From RGEC01 sp964475595 (GTDB taxonomy: Bacteria; Bacteroidota; Bacteroidia; NS11-12g; UBA955): a DNA stretch of 48,380 bases. Both the position numbers and the translations under genes were made by a program. The stretch is taken from assembly GCA_964475595.1 (NCBI GenBank), contig CAYYXG010000020.1, positions 1-48,380 of the forward strand. Direction: 5' to 3'. Shown one piece after another: positions 1-7,530 of the stretch. The notes under the pieces are model-generated. The model was given only the letters and a program-made list of their open reading frames with translations, did not search any database and had not been told where the DNA came from. Each line of letters begins with the position of its first letter. Positions within the stretch are counted from its first letter, which is position 1.

Positions 1-157
1 GATAGGCTAATTTGGTCAGGCCCCAGTTTTCTTCATGGACCATCTCCCCACCGTTACCTGTGATCAGCTCTCTGTAGCCTTTAACAGCATCTTTCATCTG
101 TTGTTCAGAGAGCACGGGTGTTAAAATGATCACGGTTTCATACTGATTGTGGTTCAT
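1..157 (-). CDS. rpsF: 30S ribosomal protein bS6, 5' part only
   Basis: The reading frame starts at an ATG whose complement is 155-157 and runs off the left edge, so only about 52 N-terminal residues are visible. They begin MNHNQYETVIILTPVLSE and continue with TGNGGEMVHEENWGLTKLAY, the standard Bacteroidota S6 N-terminus. bS6 pairs with bS18 on the small-subunit platform; in Bacteroidota this region helps sequester the anti-Shine-Dalgarno sequence (family knowledge). The gene lies 75 bp downstream of yidD on the same strand but has its own good promoter (183-213). In most relatives rpsR and rplI follow; they would lie outside the window. Confidence 0.95.
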   Translation of the reverse strand, partial: MNHNQYETVIILTPVLSEQQMKDAVKGYRELITGNGGEMVHEENWGLTKLAY

Positions 158-182
158 TGTAAAAGTGCTTTTTTAGGGGGTG

Positions 183-213
183 CAAAAATAGGGAAAATAC
201 TTGATATTTCAAA
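183..213 (-). promoter_or_regulatory. rpsF promoter, Bacteroidota type
   Basis: Read on the minus strand there is TTTG (210-213), a 19-nt spacer, then TATTTTTG (183-190). This matches the Bacteroidota consensus TTTG-N19/20-TAnnTTTG. The run CACCCCC follows directly, and the start codon lies 25 nt beyond the box. Confidence 0.8.
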
Positions 214-232
214 GGAAAATCGGAATATTCAA

Positions 233-442
233 TCAGGGAACCGGATCATATCCGCTTCCACCCCAGGGATGACAACGTCCGATGCGCTTAGCCGTGAGTT
301 TAAATCCCTTGAAAAAACCGTGTTTCTTAAATGCCTGCACCCCATATTCACTGCAGGATGGCTCATACCGGCAGCTTTTGGGAAATAGCGGACTAAGCAC
401 ATACTGGTAGATACGAATGAGGAAGATGGCCACCCTACGCAT
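233..442 (-). CDS. yidD: YidD, membrane protein insertion efficiency factor
   Basis: This 69-residue protein carries the whole YidD signature: a short hydrophobic amphipathic N-terminus (FLIRIYQYVLSPL), the cysteine block CRYEPSCSEYG, HGFFKGF, and the C-terminal RCHPWGGSGYDPVP. YidD is a small inner-membrane-associated protein that helps YidC insert membrane proteins. The gene overlaps the end of rnpA by 8 bp (435-442), which suggests translational coupling. This is the conserved rpmH-rnpA-yidD order, although yidC itself is not adjacent here. Confidence 0.96.
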   Translation of the reverse strand: MRRVAIFLIRIYQYVLSPLFPKSCRYEPSCSEYGVQAFKKHGFFKGFKLTAKRIGRCHPWGGSGYDPVP

Positions 443-845
443 GATTTATTTTCCTCTCCATTTTTTGAACACACTGCAACAAACATGTTTGCATCAACTG
501 AAACGAAGGCAATTCATTACCCGTGAATATCAGCGCCATCTCCATCCGTTGATCTGTAGGCAATTTTATTGCCATAAAAGCAGCTTGGTTGAGCCTGTAA
601 ACTTCTCGCAGAATGCGCTTGACACGGTTTCTGTCTGTTGCTTTTTTAAAACGCCTCTTGCTCACACTAAAAAGCACTAGAACCGGCGAAACCCCGTCTG
701 CGTGGGGTTGCAAGAGATAATTGATGCGAAGCGGGTAGCTGCTAACAAAAAAACCGGGCTGAAATAACCCGGTAATGGCTTTTTGACTGCGCAGAATTTT
801 ATTTCTAGGCAGTGTATATCGTTGCAGTGGCTTTGGAGGTGTCAA
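435..845 (-). CDS. rnpA: Ribonuclease P protein component
   Basis: This 136-residue basic protein contains the RnpA RNA-binding signature KKATDRNRVKRILRE near residues 67-81. The protein binds RNase P RNA and helps it mature tRNA 5' ends. The frame opens with TTG at 845, 21 bp after the rpmH stop; no ATG exists before the conserved core, so TTG is the likely start. The N-terminal LPRNKILRSQ region matches the family. The gene is slightly longer than the usual 110-125 residues. It is co-transcribed with rpmH upstream and overlaps yidD downstream. Confidence 0.95.
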   Translation of the reverse strand: MTPPKPLQRYTLPRNKILRSQKAITGLFQPGFFVSSYPLRINYLLQPHADGVSPVLVLFSVSKRRFKKATDRNRVKRILREVYRLNQAAFMAIKLPTDQRMEMALIFTGNELPSFQLMQTCLLQCVQKMERKINHA

Positions 846-866
846 TTTGCACCGTCCTTTCCATCA

Positions 867-1028
867 TTAACCCTTGTGGCCTCTTTCGTCGGAGGTAGTG
901 AGTTTGTGACGGCCCCTGGCGCGGCGCGCAGCCAGCACGCGTTGGCCGTTTGCAGAACTCATGCGCTTGCGGAATCCGTGTCGGTTTCTGCGCTTTGTTT
1001 TCGAAGGTTGGTAGGTACGCTTGGTCAT
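867..1028 (-). CDS. rpmH: 50S ribosomal protein bL34
   Basis: This 53-residue, very basic protein begins MTKRTYQPSKTKRRNRHGFR and continues with RMSSANGQRVLAARRARGRH, which is canonical L34. The open frame extends 8 codons upstream to 1052, but the M at 1028 matches the family start. The promoter -7 box lies at 1050-1057, so the longer start would precede transcription. It is the first gene of the rpmH-rnpA-yidD cluster. dnaA, often next to rpmH in other phyla, is not present here. Confidence 0.96.
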   Translation of the reverse strand: MTKRTYQPSKTKRRNRHGFRKRMSSANGQRVLAARRARGRHKLTTSDERGHKG

Positions 1029-1049
1029 GTCAATCCTTGATTGGGGGTG

Positions 1050-1080
1050 CAAATCTATAAAAACTTCGGAACTTTTGCAA
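1050..1080 (-). promoter_or_regulatory. rpmH promoter, Bacteroidota type
   Basis: On the minus strand there is TTG (1078-1080), a 20-nt spacer and TAGATTTG (1050-1057), followed by CACCCCC as at rpsF. The predicted leader is about 17 nt. The element lies in the divergent gap between rpmH and the HExxH gene at 1192. Confidence 0.8.
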
Positions 1081-1191
1081 GTAAATTCCTCAATTTACCG
1101 CAGGATTTCATTTTCATCCAATATTCTTCACCCTTGCGGCGTTATCACAGGTAAGCCCGTTCTGTAACATCCACTTTTAAATTTATGCATT

Positions 1192-2499
1192 ATGAACATC
1201 ATCGCCATTGTATTGCTGATCAGCACTTCAGCCCACCCAACACCGGAAACTTTCAAACCCGGCATTTACACGCAAAAGACTTCAAAAAGAAGTTTGAATG
1301 TGTTGAAATTGTATCCCGACCAAACCTATAATTTTTGTCGTTACAGACCCACCAAAATTCAACGCGACACGGGCGTTTTCCAAGGACATAAAAAAATCAG
1401 GTTCACCTCCCTGGAAAAAAGACATGGGTTTAATCCACTCACCCAAAAATCGGTTTTCAAAGGCAAAAAGGGCATTTACCTTAAACCCTTTAAAGGCATA
1501 CTGGGTGGAACTCCTGACTTTTTCACCGTACAAGATACCGATTATGCTAAACCCTGGAACTTCAATCCTCTCACCCAGAAAGTGGAGGCGAAAGCCGCCA
1601 GTACCCAAAAACAAGCAGACATAAAACCCAAGAATCTGGGTGCAGTAGAAAACGCCAAAAGGTATTTTATACAAACTGCACAAAATTATGCACCCGGCTA
1701 TGAGGCAATCTTGCAGGATTATTACTGCGGTCCCGGGCAGTACTCTACCTACATCAACGGTAAGTTTGTTCCGTGGAATGAAGATACCAGAGACGAGGCA
1801 CTGTTTGACGAATTCAATACTGTCATACACGAATCGGTACACAAATTCAACTTTGATCGCTACCTCATTATTCCCGGAATTGTTATTCCCGTGAAAGAAA
1901 CCACCGTTTGCAAGTCAGAGGAATTTAGCCCACTGATTCCCAGAGAAATTGCATCAAAAATATTTCGATATAACACCTATGTGTCTAAAGGATCCTCAGT
2001 ATCTTCCAATCAAAGCGGGATTTACGGAATTATGGACGAATTTTCTGCGTACATGAATGGAACCCGGGCGAGTCTGTTGCTTTCAAAAAAGCTAATGATC
2101 GAAGGGAAACACCAGCAGGCAGATTTACAAATGAAGGAAGCCGGCAAAACGTTTTTTGCATGGTATGAATTCCGCCTTTTTACCGCGTTGTATTTGCATC
2201 ACACCCATCAGAACCGCCGTGAAATCTATAACAAAATCATGGAAAACAACAACCTCAGATTGGCGTTTACCCTGATTGACGATGAGTTTGAAAAAATATC
2301 CCTGGAAGCGCAACAACTCTGTATAAACGATCATTGCGACGCATGGCAAAACTTTGTATCGCTCTTTGACAAATATGTAGAACCCTGCAAAAAGATGCTG
2401 CAAAACGAGGAAAAGTGGCTGACAGACTTCAAATTACAGGGTGCCAATACCTACAATTACCGGGATTACCTGTCGCCCGCGCTGGCAAATACTAACTAA
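1192..2499 (+). CDS. Uncharacterised secreted protein with HExxH motif
   Basis: I do not recognise a named family for this 435-residue protein. The first 14 residues (MNIIAIVLLISTSA) form a weak signal sequence. A zincin-type motif HESVH sits at residues 213-217 inside FNTVIHESVHKFNF, and MDEFSAY at 281-287 could supply a third metal ligand (E283), as in gluzincins; the ligand role is inference. The N-terminal third has two copies of FNPLTQK (residues 80-86 and 124-130), suggesting a small internal repeat of beta type. The C-terminal 150 residues look helical. It is divergent from rpmH and converges on metG with an 8-bp overlap. It may be a peptidase acting outside the cytoplasm. Confidence 0.75.
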   Translation: MNIIAIVLLISTSAHPTPETFKPGIYTQKTSKRSLNVLKLYPDQTYNFCRYRPTKIQRDTGVFQGHKKIRFTSLEKRHGFNPLTQKSVFKGKKGIYLKPFKGILGGTPDFFTVQDTDYAKPWNFNPLTQKVEAKAASTQKQADIKPKNLGAVENAKRYFIQTAQNYAPGYEAILQDYYCGPGQYSTYINGKFVPWNEDTRDEALFDEFNTVIHESVHKFNFDRYLIIPGIVIPVKETTVCKSEEFSPLIPREIASKIFRYNTYVSKGSSVSSNQSGIYGIMDEFSAYMNGTRASLLLSKKLMIEGKHQQADLQMKEAGKTFFAWYEFRLFTALYLHHTHQNRREIYNKIMENNNLRLAFTLIDDEFEKISLEAQQLCINDHCDAWQNFVSLFDKYVEPCKKMLQNEEKWLTDFKLQGANTYNYRDYLSPALANTN

Positions 2500-4567
2500 C
2501 TGAACTGCCCGGCTGTACGGCCTCCGTTGGCGATACAAACACCAGCTTACCATCGGCATCTTCTGCCATCAGAATCATTCCCTGGCTGTCGATACCGCGC
2601 ATTTTCCTAGGAGCCAGATTGGCCAGAAAAAGCACTTGTTTGCCCACAATGGCTTCGGGCATGAAATGCTGGGCAATGCCGCTTACCACAGTGCGCTCCT
2701 CTCCGCCCACACTGAGGGTCAGCTTAAGCAGTTTATCGGCCTTTTCCACTTTTTCAGCGGTTATAATCTGAGCGATGCGCAAATCCAGCTTGGCGAAGTC
2801 ATCATACGTAATCTCGGGCTTGGCAGGCGTTTCCTCCTGAACGGGTGCAGTGGGATTATTTTCCATGGATTTATCTTGCAGTTTTTGAAATTGAACTGCC
2901 ATTTGTTCGTCTTCTATTTTGGTGAAAAGTAATCCGGGTTCGCCCAATGGATGTCCTTCCGGAAAGGGTTTCAGCAATGTACCCTGATTCCAGAAAGCCC
3001 TTACCATAAACTCCAGCGGCAATAGATTTAGCTGGGCACAGAGTTTTTCGTGGGTATGGGGCAAATACGGTTCACAGGCAATGGCGATATTGGCCAGTAT
3101 TTCCAGTGCGAAGGCCATGGCTGTAGCCGTAGCTTCCGGATTTGTTTTTTGTAGTTTCCAGGGCTCCGTTTCGGCTAAAAACTTATTGCCGGCGCGCGCC
3201 ATATTCATGAGCGCAGCAAGTCCATCCCTAAATCGATATTCTTCTGTGGCCCGGCACAACTCTTTTTGCAAATCGGAAAGCTCCTTTCGGACCAGCCCTA
3301 TCTGTTCAGCAAAGTGGGCCTCTGAGAATGCAGGCGTCTTACCCTCGTAATATTTTTGGTTCAGTACGGCAACCCTATTGGCAAAATTGCCCAAAATGGC
3401 CACCAGCTCATTATTTACCCTTGCCTGATAGTCTTTCCAGGTAAATTCACTGTCTTTGGTTTCGGGGGCAATACTACACAGTACATAACGCAATTCATCC
3501 TGCTTACCGGGCAATTCCTGCAGATATTCATCCAGCCATACGGCCCAGTTGCGGCTGGTGCTGATTTTTTTTCCTTCCAGGTTTAAAAACTCATTGGCAG
3601 GCACATCCTGTGGCACCACAAATCCATCACCCCGCAGGTGCAACATGGCAGGGAAAATGATGCAGTGAAAAACTATATTGTCCTTACCTATGAAATGAAC
3701 CAGCCGGGTATCACCTTTCCACCATTCCTGCCAGTCATTGGGGCGCAATTCACGGGTGGCGCTGATGTAGCCGATGGGGGCTTCAAACCACACATACAAC
3801 ACCTTACCTGCCAGATCTGCGGCCTCGTGACCGGGCAAATCAGGAAGGGTTACCCCCCAGTCCAGATCACGGGTCATGGCACGGGGTTTGAGACCTTCAT
3901 TCAGCCAGCTTTTACACTGCCCCAGCACATTCGATTTCCAATGGGTATTGCCCGCTATATAATCATTCAGAAATGCGCTTTGCAGCTCATCTAAGGGCAA
4001 AAACCAGTTGCGGGTAGGCCTGAGTACAGGCGATGCGCCGCTGAGGGCGCTTTTGGGGGTTTTTAGCTCTGAAGGGCTCAGTGTACTGCCACATTGTTCA
4101 CACTGATCGCCGTAGGCATTTTCATTGGCACACACGGGGCAGGTTCCCACGATGTATCGGTCTGCCAGAAACTGCCCTGCTTCCGGGTCGTAATACTGCT
4201 CTGTTACTTCTTCGGTAAAAACATTTTTGGCATACAAATCTGCAAAAAACTCACGGGCAGTTTGCTTATGAATTTCATTGCTGGTGCGACTGTATATATC
4301 GAAACTAATTCCAAAATCTTTGAAACTTTTGCCAATGATATTATGGTAGCGGTCCACCACTTCCTGGGGTGTAATACCTTCTTTTCTGGCCCTGAGGGTA
4401 ATGGGAACACCGTGTTCATCGCTACCACATATAAAAATCACATCGCGGCCACAGTTTCTGAGGTAACGCACATAAATGTCTGCCGGAAGGTATACTCCGG
4501 CCACATGACCAATGTGAACGGGCCCGTTGGCATAGGGCAAAGCAGCAGTAACCGTGGTGCGTTTCAT
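2492..4567 (-). CDS. metG: Methionine--tRNA ligase with C-terminal tRNA-binding domain
   Basis: This 691-residue protein charges tRNA-Met with methionine in the cytoplasm. The class I HIGH motif is at residues 18-21. The Zn-knuckle is C143-x2-C146 and C156-x2-C159. The KMSKS loop appears as KISTS at 334-338, which I recall as common in this MetRS subgroup. The last ~105 residues (from DDFAKLDLRIAQI) form an EMAPII/Trbp111-type OB-fold that binds tRNA, as in the E. coli-like long form. The promoter box TAACTTTG lies 8 nt before the ATG. The 3' end overlaps the convergent HExxH gene by 8 bp. Confidence 0.97.
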   Translation of the reverse strand: MKRTTVTAALPYANGPVHIGHVAGVYLPADIYVRYLRNCGRDVIFICGSDEHGVPITLRARKEGITPQEVVDRYHNIIGKSFKDFGISFDIYSRTSNEIHKQTAREFFADLYAKNVFTEEVTEQYYDPEAGQFLADRYIVGTCPVCANENAYGDQCEQCGSTLSPSELKTPKSALSGASPVLRPTRNWFLPLDELQSAFLNDYIAGNTHWKSNVLGQCKSWLNEGLKPRAMTRDLDWGVTLPDLPGHEAADLAGKVLYVWFEAPIGYISATRELRPNDWQEWWKGDTRLVHFIGKDNIVFHCIIFPAMLHLRGDGFVVPQDVPANEFLNLEGKKISTSRNWAVWLDEYLQELPGKQDELRYVLCSIAPETKDSEFTWKDYQARVNNELVAILGNFANRVAVLNQKYYEGKTPAFSEAHFAEQIGLVRKELSDLQKELCRATEEYRFRDGLAALMNMARAGNKFLAETEPWKLQKTNPEATATAMAFALEILANIAIACEPYLPHTHEKLCAQLNLLPLEFMVRAFWNQGTLLKPFPEGHPLGEPGLLFTKIEDEQMAVQFQKLQDKSMENNPTAPVQEETPAKPEITYDDFAKLDLRIAQIITAEKVEKADKLLKLTLSVGGEERTVVSGIAQHFMPEAIVGKQVLFLANLAPRKMRGIDSQGMILMAEDADGKLVFVSPTEAVQPGSSVS

Positions 4568-4575
4568 ACAGGGTA

Positions 4576-4583
4576 CAAAGTTA
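4576..4583 (-). promoter_or_regulatory. metG promoter -7 element
   Basis: On the minus strand the sequence is TAACTTTG, an exact TAnnTTTG match ending 8 nt before the metG ATG. No clear TTG is found 19-20 nt upstream. The predicted leader is only about 4 nt. Confidence 0.6.
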
Positions 4584-4636
4584 TGTACTGAGTAGGGCAG
4601 TAGAAATTAGATTTTTGCACGGTGTCCAATGGACTG

Positions 4637-6190
4637 TTATTCCCCTACAATCGGGTGGCCCGCTTCATCGAAAAATTCGAGTCTGGAAAGCCCATAATTA
4701 GGGGCTGCTTCCAGCTTCAGCCAACGTTTGTGCTTGAACCACCATTTTAGGCGAATGCTGATGATGCCCTGTTTAATATAATTAACAACCAGCGGGTGAG
4801 CTTTTAATTTCAAGTGCTTGTGGTTCATGTTATCCCACAGGTAAGCCACGGTATTTTCCAGCCGGTTGAGCAATTGCACGCTGCTTTCCATGCGCCCGGT
4901 ACCATTGCAAGACGGACAAACCTCATTGGTTACGATCTCCATGGCCGGCCTAACCCTTTCGCGAGTAATCTGCACAAGGCCGAACTTACTCATAGGAAGA
5001 ATGGTGTGTTTGGCACGGTCCGTTTTCATGGCCGTGCGAAGAGCGGTATGTAGTTCGTTGCGCTTTTTGGGATCCTTCATGTCGATAAAATCGATCACGA
5101 TAATTCCCCCCATATCCCTCAATCGAATTTGCCGGGCGACCTCATCCACAGCCTCCAGGTTTACTTTCAACACATTTTCATCGCGGTTCTGCGGGTCAAA
5201 ACTGGTATTGCCGCTATTCACATCAATTACGTGCAACGCTTCGGTGTGTTCGATCACCAGATAGGCGCCACCACTAAAAGTTACGCTTTTCCCAAACGAG
5301 CTCTTGATGGCACGGTTTATCTGAAACTGGTCGAAAATATGGTTTTTACCCTGATGAAGCTTGAGGATTTTCTCACTGCCGGGAGAAATACGCTGCAGAT
5401 AAGTTTTAAGGTCCTGAAGCAGGGTCTGATCATCCACCGCAATCTGGGTAAATGAATCATTCAGTATATCGCGAAGCAGGGTAAACAACCGATTACCTTC
5501 GCCTAGTACTAAATCGGTAATTTTGGCCTGTTTAAGGTTATTTTTAAGCTCATCCCATTTTTTGATTAGCCCCCTAAGATCGCGGTCAAGTTCTTCAATT
5601 TCGATGCCTTCACTGACGGTGCGGATTATAACTCCAAAATTCTCCGTTTTAAGAGAAGCAGCCAAATCGCGCAGGCGTTTTTTCTCGGAAGGACTGCCAA
5701 TTTTTTTGCTAATGGAAATGGTATTGGTGAAAGGAACCAGCACAAAATACCGGCCTGCCAAACTAATATCGCAGGTGACTTTGGGGCCTTTGGTAGACAT
5801 GGGCTCTTTGAGCACCTGCACCAAAATTCGGTCACCCACTTTTAGTACCTGACCTATTTTGCCCGTTTTTACCGTCTGTGGCTCAAGCGTAAAGCGCTCG
5901 AGATCCGCCTGTTGCATGTTGCCATGCTGAACCAGGTGGGTAAACTTTTTAACCGAAAGCACATTGGGACCCAGGTCGAAATAGGTAAGAAAAGCATCCC
6001 TCTCCGCACCTACATCAACAAAGGCGGCATTCAGGGTTGGAGAAATTTTCTTGACCTTTGCCAGATAAAAATTACCGACCTGAAACGAGGAACCGGAAGA
6101 TTCCTTATGAAACTCGATAAGTTTTTTTCCGCTGATTAAGGCTATTTCAATCCCTGACGAATTTTTATGAATAACTAATTCGTTTGACAA
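4637..6190 (-). CDS. rng: Ribonuclease E/G family protein
   Basis: This 517-residue endoribonuclease is of RNase G size; it lacks the long RNase E scaffold tail. The N-terminal S1 RNA-binding region covers roughly residues 36-130 (FYLAKVKKISPTLNAAFVDVG). Catalytic Mg-binding aspartates are expected at D323 (VIDVNSGN) and D367 (IVIDFIDM). The Zn-link is C425-x2-C428 (CPSCNGTG). The family processes rRNA and initiates mRNA decay. The start is TTG at 6190, giving the family-typical MSNELVIHKNSSGIEIAL; no ATG is better placed. It follows the small ribosomal gene at 6218 by 27 bp, probably in one operon. Confidence 0.95.
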   Translation of the reverse strand: MSNELVIHKNSSGIEIALISGKKLIEFHKESSGSSFQVGNFYLAKVKKISPTLNAAFVDVGAERDAFLTYFDLGPNVLSVKKFTHLVQHGNMQQADLERFTLEPQTVKTGKIGQVLKVGDRILVQVLKEPMSTKGPKVTCDISLAGRYFVLVPFTNTISISKKIGSPSEKKRLRDLAASLKTENFGVIIRTVSEGIEIEELDRDLRGLIKKWDELKNNLKQAKITDLVLGEGNRLFTLLRDILNDSFTQIAVDDQTLLQDLKTYLQRISPGSEKILKLHQGKNHIFDQFQINRAIKSSFGKSVTFSGGAYLVIEHTEALHVIDVNSGNTSFDPQNRDENVLKVNLEAVDEVARQIRLRDMGGIIVIDFIDMKDPKKRNELHTALRTAMKTDRAKHTILPMSKFGLVQITRERVRPAMEIVTNEVCPSCNGTGRMESSVQLLNRLENTVAYLWDNMNHKHLKLKAHPLVVNYIKQGIISIRLKWWFKHKRWLKLEAAPNYGLSRLEFFDEAGHPIVGE

Positions 6191-6217
6191 GGGCGGGGAT
6201 GACCTTAGTTCGGACGA

Positions 6218-6307
6218 TTATTTCTTTTTGTGTCTGTTCTTGCGCAGGCGCTTTTTGCGCTTATGGGTCGCAATTTTATGACGTTTTCTTTTTTTACCGC
6301 TTGGCAT
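6218..6307 (-). CDS. 29-residue mS38/COX24-type small ribosomal protein
   Basis: The ATG at 6307 opens a 29-codon frame reading MPSGKKRKRHKIATHKRKKR, then LRKNRHKKK and TAA. More than half of the residues are Lys, Arg or His. I recognise it as the tiny Bacteroidota protein that databases call AURKAIP1/COX24 domain-containing; it resembles mitoribosomal mS38 and actinobacterial bS22. The expected role, from the family, is as an extra small-subunit ribosomal protein threaded into rRNA. It is too short for most gene callers. It sits between the TPR gene (2 bp away) and rng, an order that recurs in the phylum. Confidence 0.85.
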   Translation of the reverse strand: MPSGKKRKRHKIATHKRKKRLRKNRHKKK

Positions 6308-6309
6308 AT

Positions 6310-7113
6310 TTACTTTGTTTTATTTCTGTTTTGTACTTTAACCGCCAGATTCAAGTATACCTTGGCATTGACGGAATCCCCCATAAATCCATATATATCA
6401 CTTGCCTGGAAGTACCATACAGGGTTTTGGGGTTGCAAAGATATTAATTTTTGGCATTCCTCGGCAGCTTTTTTCCATTGGGCTGATTTTCTGAGCAGAT
6501 TTAGGCGAAGAAATCGGGTTTCGAGATTATTGCTATCCAGGGCTATGGTTTCTCTCAAAGTTCCCAAAAACTTCATTGGCTGATTCTCATATTCGCTTTG
6601 AAATACGATGAGGGCGTTTCGGGCAGGAATATTTTCGGGATTGATTTTCAATACGGTATCAACCAGTCGCTTGCCTTGCTGGAAAAGGTAGGCAGCCACC
6701 ACAGGATTGTCCATACTTTCCGATGCTGCAAAAATGAGGGTACGTGCGGCAGTGGTGAAATTATCTTCACCTCCTTGTTTTTCAGCCAGCAAACTCTGCA
6801 AATAACTCACCAAAGGAGCATTGGAAGTTTCCGTTGCCCATTTGAGGGCTTTCTGCAACGTATCTTGTGGATAGTCCGGCAAGGACTGAAACAGCATTTT
6901 GCCAACCCATTCCGGAGGTCGGGAATTTGTAAACAGCGCATTGATAAAATCTTCTTTGGCAATAGCTTCCTGCGGCAACGCTTGTGTGCCGGCATTAATA
7001 TCTTTATTGGCGGACAATGACCCCGTAACAGTCTTGTATTTGGGCAAATACAGCAAGACAAGAATCAATGCCAAAAGGACAAGCGGCCACAGAGCGCGGT
7101 TTTTGATTTCCAC
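6310..7113 (-). CDS. Membrane-anchored tetratricopeptide repeat protein
   Basis: This 267-residue protein has one N-terminal membrane segment (residues 8-24, ALWPLVLLALILVLLYL) and then a soluble helical region. The last ~120 residues contain TPR-like helix pairs (NPENIPARNALIVFQSEY, LETRFLRLNLLRKSAQWKKA). The start is GTG, supported by a promoter box 4 nt upstream. It is the conserved Bacteroidota gene between HU and rng. Its function is unknown; the topology suggests a periplasmic or cytoplasmic scaffold attached to the inner membrane. It is followed after 2 bp by the 29-residue ribosomal gene and then rng, so they probably share a transcript. Confidence 0.85.
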   Translation of the reverse strand: MEIKNRALWPLVLLALILVLLYLPKYKTVTGSLSANKDINAGTQALPQEAIAKEDFINALFTNSRPPEWVGKMLFQSLPDYPQDTLQKALKWATETSNAPLVSYLQSLLAEKQGGEDNFTTAARTLIFAASESMDNPVVAAYLFQQGKRLVDTVLKINPENIPARNALIVFQSEYENQPMKFLGTLRETIALDSNNLETRFLRLNLLRKSAQWKKAAEECQKLISLQPQNPVWYFQASDIYGFMGDSVNAKVYLNLAVKVQNRNKTK

Positions 7114-7117
7114 GCGA

Positions 7118-7125
7118 CAAAAATA
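7118..7125 (-). promoter_or_regulatory. -7 element of the TPR-mS38-rng operon
   Basis: TATTTTTG on the minus strand ends 4 nt before the GTG start of the TPR gene, predicting a leaderless transcript. A TTG at 7148-7150 lies 22 nt upstream and falls inside the palindrome 7145-7161. Confidence 0.6.
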
Positions 7126-7144
7126 ACCCTAAGGATTCTATTTA

Positions 7145-7161
7145 CGGCAATTTAATTGCCG
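7145..7161. repeat. 17-bp perfect palindrome over the HU stop codon
   Basis: The sequence is CGGCAATT, one central base, then AATTGCCG: two perfect 8-bp arms. It contains the HU stop codon and lies just upstream of the TPR-gene promoter box. It could be an operator or, on the minus strand, a 6-bp hairpin with a 5-nt loop acting as a weak terminator; there is no U-tract. Function is inference. Confidence 0.5.
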
Positions 7162-7460
7162 GAAACCCGCTTGGTTAGCTCCTTGCTATCCTTCACCTGC
7201 GCAGCAAATTCCTTGGCAGGTTTGAATCTGGCTACATAGTGAGCGGGAACCACCAAACTGGTATTTCGCTTTATATTGCGAGCCACTTTGGTTTTACGTA
7301 GTTTTAACTCAAAAGTTCCAAATCCTCTCAGATAGATGTTGTTTCCACCAACCATAGCGTTCTTCACAACCACAAATAAATTGTCGATGGTATCAGCAAT
7401 GGCCGTCTTCTCAAGTCCTGTGCGGACTGCAATCTCATTCACGATTTCTGATTTTGTCAT
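7152..7460 (-). CDS. HU/IHF family DNA-binding protein
   Basis: This 102-residue histone-like protein starts MTKSEIVNEIAVRTGLEKT and carries the HU beta-arm region (IYLRGFGTFELKLRKTKVARNIKRNT, around residues 42-67), where the proline of the canonical RNP tip is replaced. It is a nucleoid protein that bends DNA as a dimer. It is about 10 residues longer than E. coli HU, with a charged C-terminal tail. It is divergent from mutY with a 70-bp gap in which I find no exact promoter match on either strand. Confidence 0.93.
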   Translation of the reverse strand: MTKSEIVNEIAVRTGLEKTAIADTIDNLFVVVKNAMVGGNNIYLRGFGTFELKLRKTKVARNIKRNTSLVVPAHYVARFKPAKEFAAQVKDSKELTKRVSGN

Positions 7461-7530
7461 TTCTTTTTATGTTGGGGGGAAATTTGTTTGAGCAAATAAA
7501 AACTATAACGAAACAAAATTTCACATAATT

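Noticed and set aside
867..1192. Possible replication origin near rpmH
   Set aside because: No dnaA gene, no cluster of DnaA boxes and no A/T-rich unwinding region were seen in the 163-bp gap.
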